The position numbers and the translations under genes were made by a program. From NCBI GenBank assembly GCA_005889405.1, contig VBFY01000055.1, positions 22,376 to 86,375 of the forward strand: DNA of 64,000 nt, read 5' to 3'. Under the pieces are notes generated by a model. It had not been told where the DNA came from. It did no database searches and was given only the letters and a program-made list of their open reading frames with translations. This stretch comes from Chloroflexota bacterium (GTDB taxonomy: Bacteria > Chloroflexota > Limnocylindria > P2-11E). Positions 34,353 through 43,332 of this stretch are shown piece by piece; within the stretch, counting starts at the first letter, position 1, and each line of letters opens with the position of its first letter.

Positions 34353-34991
34353 CTAAGCCGGCGCGCCGAGCAAGGTGTCCACTTCGCGCCGGATGTCCTT
34401 TGCGATGGCCGCCTCGTCGCGATCCGCCGCGATCACCACGAAGCGTTGCGGTTCCGCGGCGGCCAGGCGCAGGTAGGCGTCGCGGACGCGGACGTGAAAG
34501 TCGGTCGCGTCGGCCTCGAATCGGTCCCACCGTGCCTCCGCCCGCCAGCCGGAGCGCGTGAGACCGACCTCGACCGGAACGTCGAGGAGAAAGGTGCGGT
34601 CGGGTACGAGCGTGCCAACGGCAAGGGTGGTGACCTCACGGATCGCTTCAAGCGAAACGCCGTGACCGTGACCCTGGTACACGACGGTCGAATCGAAGAA
34701 GCGATCCGCGATCACGATCTTCCCCGCCTCGAGCGCGGGGCGGATCACCTCGCGAACAAGCTGCGCGCGCGCGCTGCTGAAGAGAAGGACCTGTGCCTCC
34801 GCGCTCAGCGGGATCTCGCGCGCGTGCAGAAGGATGTCACGGATGCGCTCGCCCGCCGCAGTGCCCCCCGGCTCTCGCGTGAGCACGACCTCGCGACCCC
34901 TCTCGGTCAGGATGTCGGCAAGGCCGCGCGCCTGGAGCGACTTCCCGGAGCCCTCGCCCCCTTCAAAGGAAAGGAAGAGGCCGCGCTTCAC
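34353..34991 (-). CDS. tmk: Thymidylate kinase
   Basis: Phosphorylates dTMP to dTDP. 212 residues. P-loop FEGGEGSGKSLQA near the N-terminus, DR(Y/F) motif as ADRFFDSTVVYQGHG, LID-like region RAEARWDRFEAD. GTG start overlaps the stop of the R3H-AAA gene as GTGA. Followed by darA. Confidence 0.95.
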   Translation of the reverse strand: MKRGLFLSFEGGEGSGKSLQARGLADILTERGREVVLTREPGGTAAGERIRDILLHAREIPLSAEAQVLLFSSARAQLVREVIRPALEAGKIVIADRFFDSTVVYQGHGHGVSLEAIREVTTLAVGTLVPDRTFLLDVPVEVGLTRSGWRAEARWDRFEADATDFHVRVRDAYLRLAAAEPQRFVVIAADRDEAAIAKDIRREVDTLLGAPA

Positions 34992-36505
34992 CGATATATC
35001 TGCACCCGGCGCACGGGATCGTGGCCGGTCGATCGCGACGAAAGGCTCGCGCGCTCCGCGAGCTCATGCTGGAGCCGTCGAACGTAGGCGTTCTGGGGCG
35101 CGAGCTCGATCTCATCGCTCTGCCCGCTCGCCACGGCCTCGATCGCCTCGCGCGCCTCCTCGAGGGCCTGGTCCTCCGGGCCGCGGCGCAGGTCGATGAC
35201 ACTGGCAAGCGCACTCGCGATCTGGCTCGACGAGTTGCTCCGAGCGATATAGATCGGGATGCCTGAGGACTCGGCGTTGCGGAGGCGCGGCGTCTTGCGT
35301 CGGTAGTAGTTCTTCAGGGTCAGAACGACGTCGGCGTCCTCGGGCTCGCGGACGATCGCGACGGGCAGACCGAGACCGCGCGCCGCATCCTCGACACGCG
35401 TCCACGACACGCCGAATGGATACACCTTGATCGTCTCGCGCATGCCGTCGTCAAGCGGGAGGCGTGGCGTGCTACGGCGCTCGACCGCATCGGCAGGCGC
35501 CCGAGTCGGCGCCTGCGTCGTGCGAGCGATCTCGCCACCCTCAGTGCGCGAGCGGATCTCAGGCGCGACCGGCATCCCCAGGAGAATGGCATCGACCACC
35601 TGCGACACGTCGTGGTAGACCGCGACGCGCTGGTACGCCTGGATCTCGACCAGCACCTGGAACGTCGGTGGAGCCTTACGTTCGAGCACCGACTTCTGCG
35701 TACCGCGGCGCCGCGCTTCTTCGTCGGAGAGCGTGACGGTCTGGATCCCGCCGACGAGGTCCGTCAGGGTCGGGTTGAGCATGAGGTTTTCCAGAGTGTT
35801 GCCATGCGCGGTCGCGATCAGCTGCACGCCACGCTCGGCGATCGTGCGCGCGGCGGCGGCTTCCTGCTCGGTCCCGATTTCGTCGATGACCACGACCTCG
35901 GGCATGTGGTTCTCGACCGCCTCGATCATGACCGCATGCTGGAGGGACGGCGTCGGCACCTGCATGCGCCGCGCGCGGCCGATGCCGGGATGTGGGATGT
36001 CGCCGTCGCCAGCGATCTCGTTCGAGGTGTCGACGATGACGACGCGCTTCGCGAGGTCATCGGCGAGGACGCGCGCGACTTCGCGCAGCATCGTCGTCTT
36101 GCCGACGCCGGGCCGACCGAGAAGCAGGATGCTCCGCCCCGACTCGACGATGTCGCGGATGATCTCGACGGTCCCGTAGACGGCGCGGCCGACGCGGAGG
36201 GTGAGCCCGACGACTTTGCCCGCGCGGTTCCGCAGCGCGCTGATGCGATGCAGCGTTCGCTCGATGCCGGCGCGATTGTCGCCGCCGAACTGCCCGATGT
36301 GCGAGATGACATACGCGAGGTCCTCGGCGGACACCTCGCGCTGCGACAACAGCTCTTCACGTCCCACGAAGCGCGCTTCCGGGAGGCGACCGAGATCCAT
36401 CACGATCTCGAGCAGACCCTCCAATCCGTCCAGCGCGCGTACGCGCTGCACGAGGTCGGGTGGGAGTCCCCGGAGCAGCGCCTCGAGCTCGTCGCTCTGC
36501 TGCAT
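34988..36505 (-). CDS. SpoIIIAA/Ycf45-like AAA ATPase with C-terminal R3H domain
   Basis: 505 residues. N-terminal region ends at an ATPase core: Walker A LLGRPGVGKTTMLREVARVL, VDTSNEIAGDGD, Walker B EVVVIDEIGTEQEAAAARTIAERG, and TAHGNTLENLMLNPTL. After a linker with a second domain the R3H-like segment is at the C-terminus (ELAPQNAYVRRLQHELAERA). This is the plastid Ycf45/SpoIIIAA-type architecture found in Chloroflexi, cyanobacteria and Firmicutes; function in nucleic-acid binding is inferred. ATG start; stop overlaps tmk. Confidence 0.85.
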   Translation of the reverse strand: MQQSDELEALLRGLPPDLVQRVRALDGLEGLLEIVMDLGRLPEARFVGREELLSQREVSAEDLAYVISHIGQFGGDNRAGIERTLHRISALRNRAGKVVGLTLRVGRAVYGTVEIIRDIVESGRSILLLGRPGVGKTTMLREVARVLADDLAKRVVIVDTSNEIAGDGDIPHPGIGRARRMQVPTPSLQHAVMIEAVENHMPEVVVIDEIGTEQEAAAARTIAERGVQLIATAHGNTLENLMLNPTLTDLVGGIQTVTLSDEEARRRGTQKSVLERKAPPTFQVLVEIQAYQRVAVYHDVSQVVDAILLGMPVAPEIRSRTEGGEIARTTQAPTRAPADAVERRSTPRLPLDDGMRETIKVYPFGVSWTRVEDAARGLGLPVAIVREPEDADVVLTLKNYYRRKTPRLRNAESSGIPIYIARSNSSSQIASALASVIDLRRGPEDQALEEAREAIEAVASGQSDEIELAPQNAYVRRLQHELAERASLSSRSTGHDPVRRVQIYR

Positions 36506-36537
36506 TCAACAAAGAGCATATCGAGGGGGTCGAACCG

Positions 36538-37524
36538 CTATCGCACCACCGCCGGCGCAAGTGCCGGCTCCTCGACGCGGACGGCGAGCTCCTTCACGAA
36601 CAGCATCGACGTCGCCGCGTCGCGAAAACCCTCTGACAACAGCGCGCGCGCGACGTGCTCCTCGTACGAACGCACTGGAGACGTGATCGCCCGGCCCGCT
36701 GGCAGAACTCGTACGGCTGCGCGCACGAGATCGCGCGCCTTGTCGACGTCGCCCGCGTCGGTGCGCACCTTCAGCACGTTCGGATGGCGATCCATTCCGG
36801 CGAATGCGAGCGCGACCGCGCTCGGCTGGGTCTGATCGTGTTCGATGAGCGCCATCCGACGGCGCATCGCGAGCGGGTTGCCGCCGATGAGATGCGGCGG
36901 GTCATACGCGCCGCCGCGGCGGCCGAGATCGAAATCCTGCACCGAGAGCTGCTCGGCGCGCTGCACTGCGTGCGGCGTCGTCATCGCGTAGAAACGAAAG
37001 AGGTCGTGCGCGTCGACGGCGGTGGCTTCGCGCGCGTGCATCCGCTGCGAGGGTGCCGCAAGCGCGGCGCCCGTCGCCGCGTACCAGGTCTCGCGCGTGT
37101 ACGAGTAGAAGCCAGCCTGGAAGAAGGTCTCGCGGGGACGCGCCTCGTCCGGCACCGCGGCGAAGAGGCGCTGCATCCCGGATCGCGCCGCAGAGGCGCT
37201 GATGCCCGAGAGCAGACGGAACGCGCTATCGGTGCCGCCGGGCTCGGGCAGCGCTGCGAGCATGAGAACGACCCACTCCGGCCGCCTTCCGTCGTAGACG
37301 AACGCGGTGCTGCGCAGCTGGCCGCGGTATTCCTCGAGGTAGACGCGAAGGCGTCCATTGAGACCGAACAGTCCGTTCATCAGGCCGCGCCAACCACCGA
37401 TCGCGCCACCTGCCAGCGGCACGGGGAGCGCCGAAGCGACGATGCCTTCGCGCGTGCGCACGGACGACTCCAGCAGCGCCGAGATGCGGCGCATGTCGAA
37501 CGGGGTCGCGGCACGCGCCGGCAC
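36538..37524 (-). CDS. Hypothetical protein, possibly GNAT-like
   Basis: 328 residues from a GTG start, 5 nt after the pdxT stop. Segments such as GMQRLFAAVPDEARPRETF followed by FQAGFYSYTRETWY resemble the late part of an acetyltransferase (GNAT) fold, and a second similar region may follow. No clear acetyl-CoA loop (R/QxxGxG/A). The last ~60 residues include a compact alpha/beta segment VLPAGRAITSPVRSYEEHVA. Function unknown. Adjacent to pdxST by location only. Confidence 0.5.
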   Translation of the reverse strand: MPARAATPFDMRRISALLESSVRTREGIVASALPVPLAGGAIGGWRGLMNGLFGLNGRLRVYLEEYRGQLRSTAFVYDGRRPEWVVLMLAALPEPGGTDSAFRLLSGISASAARSGMQRLFAAVPDEARPRETFFQAGFYSYTRETWYAATGAALAAPSQRMHAREATAVDAHDLFRFYAMTTPHAVQRAEQLSVQDFDLGRRGGAYDPPHLIGGNPLAMRRRMALIEHDQTQPSAVALAFAGMDRHPNVLKVRTDAGDVDKARDLVRAAVRVLPAGRAITSPVRSYEEHVARALLSEGFRDAATSMLFVKELAVRVEEPALAPAVVR

Positions 37525-37529
37525 GCGGC

Positions 37530-38162
37530 TCAGCCCTGCCCGAGCGTGAGGAACAGACGGTGGAAGCGTTCGTCGCGCGTCAACTCGGGGTGAAAGGAGG
37601 TCGCAAGTAGCGTGCCCTCACGCACGGCGACCACCGTGCCGTCACGGAGCCGCGCGAGAACGGCGACGCCTGGACCGATCCGCGTGATCTTGGGCGCCCG
37701 GATGAACACGGCGTGAAACTCACCGCCCGCCATGCCCTCGACATCGAGATCCGCCTCGAACGAATCGATCTGACGGCCGAACGCGTTCCGCTCGACGGTG
37801 ATGTCCATCAGCTCCGCGAGGGGATGCGGATGACCAGGCACATCTTTCGCGAGGAAGATCGCTCCGGCGCAGGTGCCCCACACCGGCATGCCCTGGGCAG
37901 AACGTTCGCGGAGTTTCGGGATGATCCCGTAGTTCTGCGCGAGCTTGCCGATCGTCGTGCTCTCGCCGCCAGGGATGATCAGGGCGTCGACGTCGTCGAG
38001 CTGCTCCGGCCGGCGCACATCGACGCCTTCAGCGCCGATGCCGCGCAGCGTCGCGAGGTGCTCGCTGAAATCGCCCTGGAGGCTGAGGACGCCGACGCGC
38101 GCGCTGCGTTCTGAGCCGAAGGCCTTACTGCCTAGCGAGGACGAGGGAATGAGCTTGCTCAT
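37530..38162 (-). CDS. pdxT: Pyridoxal 5'-phosphate synthase glutaminase subunit
   Basis: Supplies ammonia to PdxS. Core begins VGVLSLQGDFSEHLATL; oxyanion segment PGGEST; nucleophile WGTCAGAIFLA; His-Glu in SFHPELT. The core is preceded by about 22 extra residues (SKLIPSSSLGSKAFGSE) that are not typical of PdxT; their DNA is an interspersed repeat (38130-38181). ATG at 38162. The pair pdxS-pdxT is on the minus strand with a 36-nt gap. Confidence 0.93.
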   Translation of the reverse strand: MSKLIPSSSLGSKAFGSERSARVGVLSLQGDFSEHLATLRGIGAEGVDVRRPEQLDDVDALIIPGGESTTIGKLAQNYGIIPKLRERSAQGMPVWGTCAGAIFLAKDVPGHPHPLAELMDITVERNAFGRQIDSFEADLDVEGMAGGEFHAVFIRAPKITRIGPGVAVLARLRDGTVVAVREGTLLATSFHPELTRDERFHRLFLTLGQG

Positions 38163-38181
38163 TCATGAGGACGAGCGACGG
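38130..38181 (+). repeat. Interspersed palindromic repeat, copy at the pdxT start
   Basis: GCCTAGCGAGGACGAG (38130-38145), then a perfect palindrome GAATGAGC-TT-GCTCATTC (38147-38164), then TGAGGACGAGCGACGG (38166-38181). The flanks match 41975-41990 (16/16) and 42045-42060 (15/16). On the minus strand it encodes the first residues of PdxT and its upstream region. Confidence 0.75.
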
Positions 38182-38198
38182 CAGGAGCCGTGTAACGG

Positions 38199-39113
38199 CT
38201 ACCAGCCGCGGATGGCAAGGCGTTCGCCGGCGGGGATGGTCTCGAGCGAGAGACCACGCATCGGCTCTCCGAGCCCGCGCGAGACCTCGGCGATGAGCTT
38301 CGCGTCGGTGAAGTGGGTCGTCGCCTCGACGATCGCCTTCGCGCGCCGGGCCGGGTCCTCGGACTTGTAGATGCCGGAGCCGACGAAGTTGCCCTCAGCG
38401 CCAAGCTGCATCGTGAGCGCAGCATCGGCCGGCGTCGCGATCCCGCCCGCGCAGAAGAGAACGACCGGAAGCCGCTGATTCGTCGCGACGTCGCGCACCA
38501 GCTCGACGGGCACGCGATATTCCTCAGCCCTCGCGTCGAGCCCGGTGTCCTTCAGGCCGGCGAGCGTCCGGATCTCTGTGAGGATCGCGCGAAGATGGCG
38601 CACGGCCTCGACGATGTTGCCGGTGCCCGCCTCACCCTTGCTGCGGATCATGGCCGCGCCTTCGTTGATGCGACGCAGCGCCTCGCCCAGATCGCGCGCT
38701 CCGCACACGAACGGCACCTTGAAGTCATGCTTTTGGACATGGAACTGCTCGTCGGCCGGCGTGAGGACCTCGCTCTCGTCGACGTAGTCGACACCGAGGG
38801 CCTCGAGCACCTGCGCTTCGACGAAGTGCCCGATCCGGCACTTCGCCATGACCGGAATGGTCACAGCGCTCATGATCTCGATGATCTTCTGGGGATCGCT
38901 CATCCGCGCCACGCCACCCGCGGCGCGGATGTCCGCCGGCACGCGCTCAAGCGCCATGACCGCCACGGCGCCCGCCTCCTCCGCGATCCGCGCCTGCTCA
39001 GCGGTGACCACATCCATGATCACGCCGCCCTTGAGCATGCGCGCGAGGCCGCTTTTGAGCGTCCACGTACCGGTGGAACCGTTCGCTCCGGAGGTGTTCT
39101 GGAGGGAAGCCAT
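38199..39113 (-). CDS. pdxS: Pyridoxal 5'-phosphate synthase lyase subunit
   Basis: Condenses ribose 5-phosphate, glyceraldehyde 3-phosphate and ammonia to PLP. 304 residues. [16 protein letters not shown] near the start, [22 protein letters not shown], the catalytic-Lys region [25 protein letters not shown], and [26 protein letters not shown] are all canonical. ATG start, divergent from the HNH gene. Confidence 0.97.
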   Translation of the reverse strand: MASLQNTSGANGSTGTWTLKSGLARMLKGGVIMDVVTAEQARIAEEAGAVAVMALERVPADIRAAGGVARMSDPQKIIEIMSAVTIPVMAKCRIGHFVEAQVLEALGVDYVDESEVLTPADEQFHVQKHDFKVPFVCGARDLGEALRRINEGAAMIRSKGEAGTGNIVEAVRHLRAILTEIRTLAGLKDTGLDARAEEYRVPVELVRDVATNQRLPVVLFCAGGIATPADAALTMQLGAEGNFVGSGIYKSEDPARRAKAIVEATTHFTDAKLIAEVSRGLGEPMRGLSLETIPAGERLAIRGW

Positions 39114-39152
39114 GTGTACGCAATCGTAACGCCCTGCCCGTAGAATCGGAAC

Positions 39153-39686
39153 ATGGCGGTCGTCGACGCGAACGTGCTCGTGCTCAACCTAGACTTTCAG
39201 CCGCTGAACGTGTGCAACGTGCGGCGTGCTGTCGTGCTGCTCTCGAAGCAGAAGGCGACCGTGATCGAGCAGAACGGCCACATCGTCACGAGCGAGCGAC
39301 TCAATCTGCAGTCGCCGTCGGTGATCCGTCTCGTCTATCACATCAAACGGCCGCGGCCCGTCGTCAAGCTCACACGCAAGGAGATCCTCCAGCGCGACGA
39401 GCACACCTGCCAGTACTGCGGCAAGCGAGGGAACGATCTGACCCTCGACCATGTGATGCCGCGTCACCGCGGTGGCCAGCACACCTGGGACAACGTGGTG
39501 GCTGCGTGCCGAGCGTGCAACCATCGCAAGGGTGGCCGCACGCTCGCCGAGTCGCACATGACGCTCCTTCGTCAGCCGAAGCGGCCGCCCGCCACGCCCA
39601 CGTACCTGTATTCCTCATATGTCCGCGCCGGCGAGCGCGCATGGGCGAAGTTCATCGGTATGGACGAGTCCGCGGCCGCATCCTGA
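39153..39686 (+). CDS. HNH endonuclease family protein
   Basis: 177 residues. N-terminus has [21 protein letters not shown], conserved in this small Chloroflexi/actinobacterial HNH family. The HNH domain is complete: [43 protein letters not shown] with two CxxC pairs. It is a stand-alone chromosomal member, not in a phage or restriction context. ATG start; the first GT4 gene starts 40 nt downstream. Confidence 0.9.
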   Translation: MAVVDANVLVLNLDFQPLNVCNVRRAVVLLSKQKATVIEQNGHIVTSERLNLQSPSVIRLVYHIKRPRPVVKLTRKEILQRDEHTCQYCGKRGNDLTLDHVMPRHRGGQHTWDNVVAACRACNHRKGGRTLAESHMTLLRQPKRPPATPTYLYSSYVRAGERAWAKFIGMDESAAAS

Positions 39687-39726
39687 CCCGCGGCGCGGCA
39701 GCGAGTTTGCACGGGAGCGCGTCCGG

Positions 39727-40869
39727 ATGAAGGTCCTCTTCACGAAACGCACCTACGCGCCGATGGGTGGATCGGAAAGCCTCGCGTACCAATGGGCATC
39801 GCGGCTCGCGGCGCGAGGGCACGACGTGCGGGTCGTGTGCGGTCAGGCCTTCGACGACCGGCCGCGCTTCGAAGATCGAGGCGTCGACGTCATCCAGGTG
39901 AAGCCGCGAGGCGGTTTCCTCGGCCACGTCGCGGATGCGTCGACGCTGGTCGACCTCATGCGCGGTGAAGAGCTTGAGCGCTACGCGGAGGACCGTGACC
40001 TGATCCACAACGTCGGCCGGGAGTACCTCGACAGCTCGCTCGGCGTCGCGGAGGGTCTCGATCTGCCGATCGTGTTGACCCCGCTCGCCCATCCCGGGCA
40101 GTTCCACGGCGGCGACACGCCAGCGGACTTCCTCCGCTATCGGCGCGCATCGGTCATCACGACGATGACCGACTGGGAGCGCGCCTGGTTCGGAGAGCAC
40201 GGAGTCGATCCGTATCGGCTGATCACGACCGGCATGGGGGCGAACGCGGTGCGCTCGCACGACGGGGCCGCCTTCCGCGCGCGTCATCGCATCCCCGGCG
40301 GAGCGCCCGTGATCCTCTACGTGGGACGGCGCGAGCGCTACAAGGGCTATATCCACCTGCTCGACGCTGCCGAGCTCGTGTGGCAACGTCACGACGAAGC
40401 GCGCTTCGTCTTCATCGGCGTCCCTGGCTTCTACGGCGCGGTGATCGACGAGTTCGCGCGATACACCGACGAGCGCATCATCGTGATCGAACGCGCCGTG
40501 GCCGCGGAGAAGTCGGCCGCACTCGACGCGTGTGACGTGTACGCGATGCCCTCCGCGCACGAGACGTTCGGGATCGGTTACCTCGAGGCGTGGTTGCACG
40601 AGAAGCCGGTGATCGGCGGCGACATCCCGCCGCTACGCGAGGTCATCGCGCACGGCGTCGACGGGCTGCTCGTTCCGCAGAACGTCGAGGCGATCGCGCG
40701 CGCCATCACGCACCTCCTCGACGACCCGGTGCTCCGACGAGCGATGGGGGTCGCCGGCAACGCGAAGCTCGGCGAACGGTGGGACTGGGAACGGGTCATG
40801 GACCGCGTCGAGGACGCGCATCGGCGCGCCATCGGTGCGCACCTCCCGGCGGACGAGGCGCTCGCCTAG
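39727..40869 (+). CDS. GT4-family glycosyltransferase, paralogue 1
   Basis: 380 residues from ATG 39727. GT-B fold: N-terminal KVLFTKRTYAPMGGSESLAYQ with Gly-Gly donor loop, C-terminal VILYVGRRERYKGYIHLLDAA, HETFGIGYLEAW (EX7E-like) and GDIPPLREVIAHGVDGLLV. Compared with the next gene the same motifs (RRERYKGY, GDIPPLREV, HETFG) recur in the same order, so the two are tandem duplicates. Sugar substrate unknown. Confidence 0.85.
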   Translation: MKVLFTKRTYAPMGGSESLAYQWASRLAARGHDVRVVCGQAFDDRPRFEDRGVDVIQVKPRGGFLGHVADASTLVDLMRGEELERYAEDRDLIHNVGREYLDSSLGVAEGLDLPIVLTPLAHPGQFHGGDTPADFLRYRRASVITTMTDWERAWFGEHGVDPYRLITTGMGANAVRSHDGAAFRARHRIPGGAPVILYVGRRERYKGYIHLLDAAELVWQRHDEARFVFIGVPGFYGAVIDEFARYTDERIIVIERAVAAEKSAALDACDVYAMPSAHETFGIGYLEAWLHEKPVIGGDIPPLREVIAHGVDGLLVPQNVEAIARAITHLLDDPVLRRAMGVAGNAKLGERWDWERVMDRVEDAHRRAIGAHLPADEALA

Positions 40870-40878
40870 CCTTCCGGC

Positions 40879-42015
40879 GTGCGCGTCGTCATCGCGAAGA
40901 AACTTCTTTCCACCGTCGGTGGCTCCGAGCTGTTCGCGCGCGCGCTCGATCGCGAGCTCCGTGCGCTGGGCCACGACGTGACGCTCGTCGGGCTGCGTCC
41001 AGCGTGGCCACGGCCCGGGATGCCGCGCGAAGCCCTCGCGGCGCCGCCGGGACCCGTCACCATCCGCACGAACGGAACGCGGCTCGTTTTCATCCCAGCG
41101 CGGGGCGGTCGGGTCGGAGCCGCAATCGACGGTCTGTTGCCGACTGCCTTGGTCGAACCACAACATCTCGCACACGCGCTCGCGGGCGCAGATCTCGTTC
41201 ACTCGATCGCGCGCGAATGGGTCGGTCCGCTCGAGCGCGCCGCGCGAGACGCCGGCGCCGCCTTCGTCGAGACGCCACTGATCCATCCCGGACAGCCGTT
41301 CTCGGGCACCGCGACGGTCGACGTGGCCCGCTATCGGCGAGATGACGGGGTCATTGCGCTCACCGAGTGGGAGGCGGCCTGGTACCGCGAGCGGGGAGTC
41401 GCGCACGTGCACGTCACCGGCGTCGGTCCGAACCTTCACGCGCTCCCCGAGGTCGGGCGCGACGAGGCGACAGTGCTCTTCGTGGGGCGTCGCGAGCGCT
41501 ACAAGGGCTATCACGCTCTGCGCGCCGCGGCGCGACTGGTGTGGGCGGAGCGGCCGGACACGCGCTTCGTCGCGATCGGACAGGCGGCGTGGAACGCCGC
41601 GTTCGACCGCGGTCTGAACGATCCGCGCTGGATCGACCGCGGCGTCGTCACGGAGACGGAGAAGGCCGAGGCGTTCGCGCGCGCGACGATCTTCGCGATG
41701 CCGTCGCACCATGAAACGTTCGGCCACGCCTACCTCGAGGCGTGGAGCGCGGGGCTACCGGTGATCGCCGGCGACATCCCGCCGCTGCGCGAGGTCGTGC
41801 GTGAGGGCGTCGATGGACTGCACGTCCGGAATACGCCCGACGCGATCGCCGACGCGATCCTCGCGCTGCTGCGTGATCCCGAGCGGGCGCGCCGACTGGG
41901 CGCGTCGGGGCGCGAGCGGGTGGCTCGCGAGTTCTCGTGGCCCGCGGTCGCGAAGCGGACCGAGGCGGCCTACAGCCTAGCGAGGACGAGATCGCGAGCG
42001 GCAGCTCGCGAGTGA
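40879..42015 (+). CDS. GT4-family glycosyltransferase, paralogue 2
   Basis: 378 residues from GTG 40879, 9 nt after paralogue 1. MRVVIAKKLLSTVGGSELFARALD at the N-terminus, LFVGRRERYKGYHALRAAARLV, SHHETFGHAYLEAWSAG, GDIPPLREVVREGVDGLHV. The last ~13 residues (SLARTRSRAAARE) are encoded by the tandem repeat starting at 41975, so the natural end has probably been replaced by repeat-derived sequence. Confidence 0.85.
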   Translation: MRVVIAKKLLSTVGGSELFARALDRELRALGHDVTLVGLRPAWPRPGMPREALAAPPGPVTIRTNGTRLVFIPARGGRVGAAIDGLLPTALVEPQHLAHALAGADLVHSIAREWVGPLERAARDAGAAFVETPLIHPGQPFSGTATVDVARYRRDDGVIALTEWEAAWYRERGVAHVHVTGVGPNLHALPEVGRDEATVLFVGRRERYKGYHALRAAARLVWAERPDTRFVAIGQAAWNAAFDRGLNDPRWIDRGVVTETEKAEAFARATIFAMPSHHETFGHAYLEAWSAGLPVIAGDIPPLREVVREGVDGLHVRNTPDAIADAILALLRDPERARRLGASGRERVAREFSWPAVAKRTEAAYSLARTRSRAAARE

Positions 42016-42060
42016 GGACGAGATCGCGAGACGCAGCGCGCGAGTGAGGACGAGTGACGG
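41975..42060 (+). repeat. 32-bp tandem copies of the palindromic repeat
   Basis: Period-32 repeat: unit 1 41979-42010, unit 2 42011-42042, partial unit 3 from 42043. Each begins AGYGAGGACGAG. Unit 1 contains the perfect palindrome TCGCGAGC-GGCA-GCTCGCGA (41992-42011). First 16 bp are identical to 38130-38145 and the final TGAGGACGAGTGACGG resembles 38166-38181. Overlaps the 3' end of the glycosyltransferase. Confidence 0.8.
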
Positions 42061-42078
42061 CTGGAAGGGGCGAAGCGC

Positions 42079-42846
42079 TTATCTCGCGGCGATCTCCACA
42101 CGCGAGGGGCGGCGCGCGCGGATGTAAGCACTTGCGATCACACCCTCGACTTCCTCGAGGCGTACCTCGCGCGTCACTTCGATGTCGATCGCGTCGAAGC
42201 CCGCGGCACGCAGCTCGTCCGCATACGCATCGAGCGAGATCGTGCCCGCAACGCAGCCGGCCCAAAGGTCGAGGCGCTGCTTCGCTTCCGGCGTTAGCTC
42301 CTCGAGCGCGATCATGTCAGCGACGGCGAATCTGCCGTCAGGCCTTAGCACGCGGAACGCTTCGCGCAGTACCGCGCCCTTGTCCGCGGCGAGATTGATG
42401 ACGCAGTTCGAGATCACGACATCGACCGACGCGTCCGGCAGCGGAACGCTCTCGATCGTGCCTTTGAGGAAGGTGGCGTTGCCGAGACCGGACTTCGTCT
42501 GGTTAGCACGCGCAACAGCGAGCATCTCGTCCGTCATGTCCACGCCATAGGCGTGACCATCCGGAGCGACGCGACGCGCCGACAGCAGAACGTCGAGGCC
42601 TGCGCCTGAGCCGAGGTCAAGCACGACCTCGCCAGGACGGAGGTCCGCCAGCAGCGTCGGATTGCCGCAGCCAAGGCTCGCGCTCGCATCGAGCCCGAGG
42701 CTCGCCAGCTCGTCGGCCGCATAGCCATCCCCGCAGCCCTTCGCGTCGCAGCAGCTGTCGTCGCAACACGCCGACCCCTTCGCCATGCCCAGAGCACTCT
42801 GTGCGTACTTTGCCCGTACGAGCTGCCGTAGTTCTGTGTCGTTCAT
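42079..42846 (-). CDS. arsM: Arsenite S-adenosylmethionine methyltransferase
   Basis: 255 residues from ATG 42844-42846. Cys-rich N-terminus (GSACCDDSCCDAKGCGDG), SAM loop VVLDLGSGAGLDVLLSAR, and the As-binding cysteines in VISNCVINLAADKGAVL and DLWAGCVAGTIS. ArsM converts As(III) to methylated, often volatile species. Divergent from arsR with a palindromic operator between them. Earlier in-frame extension covers the arsR start region and is rejected. Confidence 0.93.
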   Translation of the reverse strand: MNDTELRQLVRAKYAQSALGMAKGSACCDDSCCDAKGCGDGYAADELASLGLDASASLGCGNPTLLADLRPGEVVLDLGSGAGLDVLLSARRVAPDGHAYGVDMTDEMLAVARANQTKSGLGNATFLKGTIESVPLPDASVDVVISNCVINLAADKGAVLREAFRVLRPDGRFAVADMIALEELTPEAKQRLDLWAGCVAGTISLDAYADELRAAGFDAIDIEVTREVRLEEVEGVIASAYIRARRPSRVEIAAR

Positions 42847-42889
42847 CTCGACCTCCACGCTCGTATGAATGCATGTGACACGTTGAACG

Positions 42890-42913
42890 ACCCATTGATG
42901 TTTGTCAATGGGT
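42890..42913. promoter_or_regulatory. Palindromic operator between arsM and arsR
   Basis: Perfect 9-bp inverted repeat ACCCATTGA-TGTTTG-TCAATGGGT in the 83-nt divergent intergenic region, 17 nt before arsR and 44 nt before arsM. It contains the ATTGA/TCAAT half-sites typical of ArsR-family operators. Placed to control both genes. Confidence 0.8.
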
Positions 42914-42929
42914 AGGATAAGATCGGCCC

Positions 42930-43271
42930 ATGAAGATTGAGGTCCTCCCGGAGCGAGAGCGAGGGGTGTGTTGCGCCGTCGAGCTCGAAGTTCCCGAGGT
43001 GCGCGCAGTGGAGATCGCCGACGTATTGAAAGCGCTCGCTGACCCAACACGCCTTCAAATGGTCCTCGCATTGCGGGCAGCGAAGGAGCCCGTCTGCATT
43101 TGCGATTTCACGGTCACCTTCGCGTTGTCACAGCCCACCTTGTCACACCACATGGCGAAACTGCGAAGGGCAGGCCTCGTCGAGGCGACGAGACGAGGGA
43201 TCTGGGCCTATTACAGGCTGAAGCCGCATCTTCCCGCACACGTCCGAAGGATCGTGGATGCGCTTGCGTAA
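42930..43271 (+). CDS. arsR: ArsR-family metalloregulator
   Basis: 113 residues. Winged helix: VEIADVLKALADPTRLQMVLALR, VTFALSQPTLSHHMAKLRRAG, RRGIWAYYRL. The metal site at helix alpha3 is VCICDF, a CxC pair like E. coli ArsR's CVCDL. A further vicinal Cys pair (VCCAV) lies near the N-terminus and could join the As(III) site. Controls arsM through the palindrome upstream. Confidence 0.93.
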   Translation: MKIEVLPERERGVCCAVELEVPEVRAVEIADVLKALADPTRLQMVLALRAAKEPVCICDFTVTFALSQPTLSHHMAKLRRAGLVEATRRGIWAYYRLKPHLPAHVRRIVDALA

Positions 43272-43332
43272 GGTGTGAGAGACGAACCCATGCTGCTGAG
43301 CTGACGACGCCGCCGGACGACTAGAATCGCGA

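Noticed and set aside
39153..39686. HNH gene as part of a restriction or phage system
   Set aside because: No methylase, terminase or integrase nearby; it belongs to a common stand-alone chromosomal family.
41975..42060. CRISPR-like array of 32-bp repeats
   Set aside because: Repeats abut without unique spacers, only about 2.5 copies, palindromic core and no cas genes.
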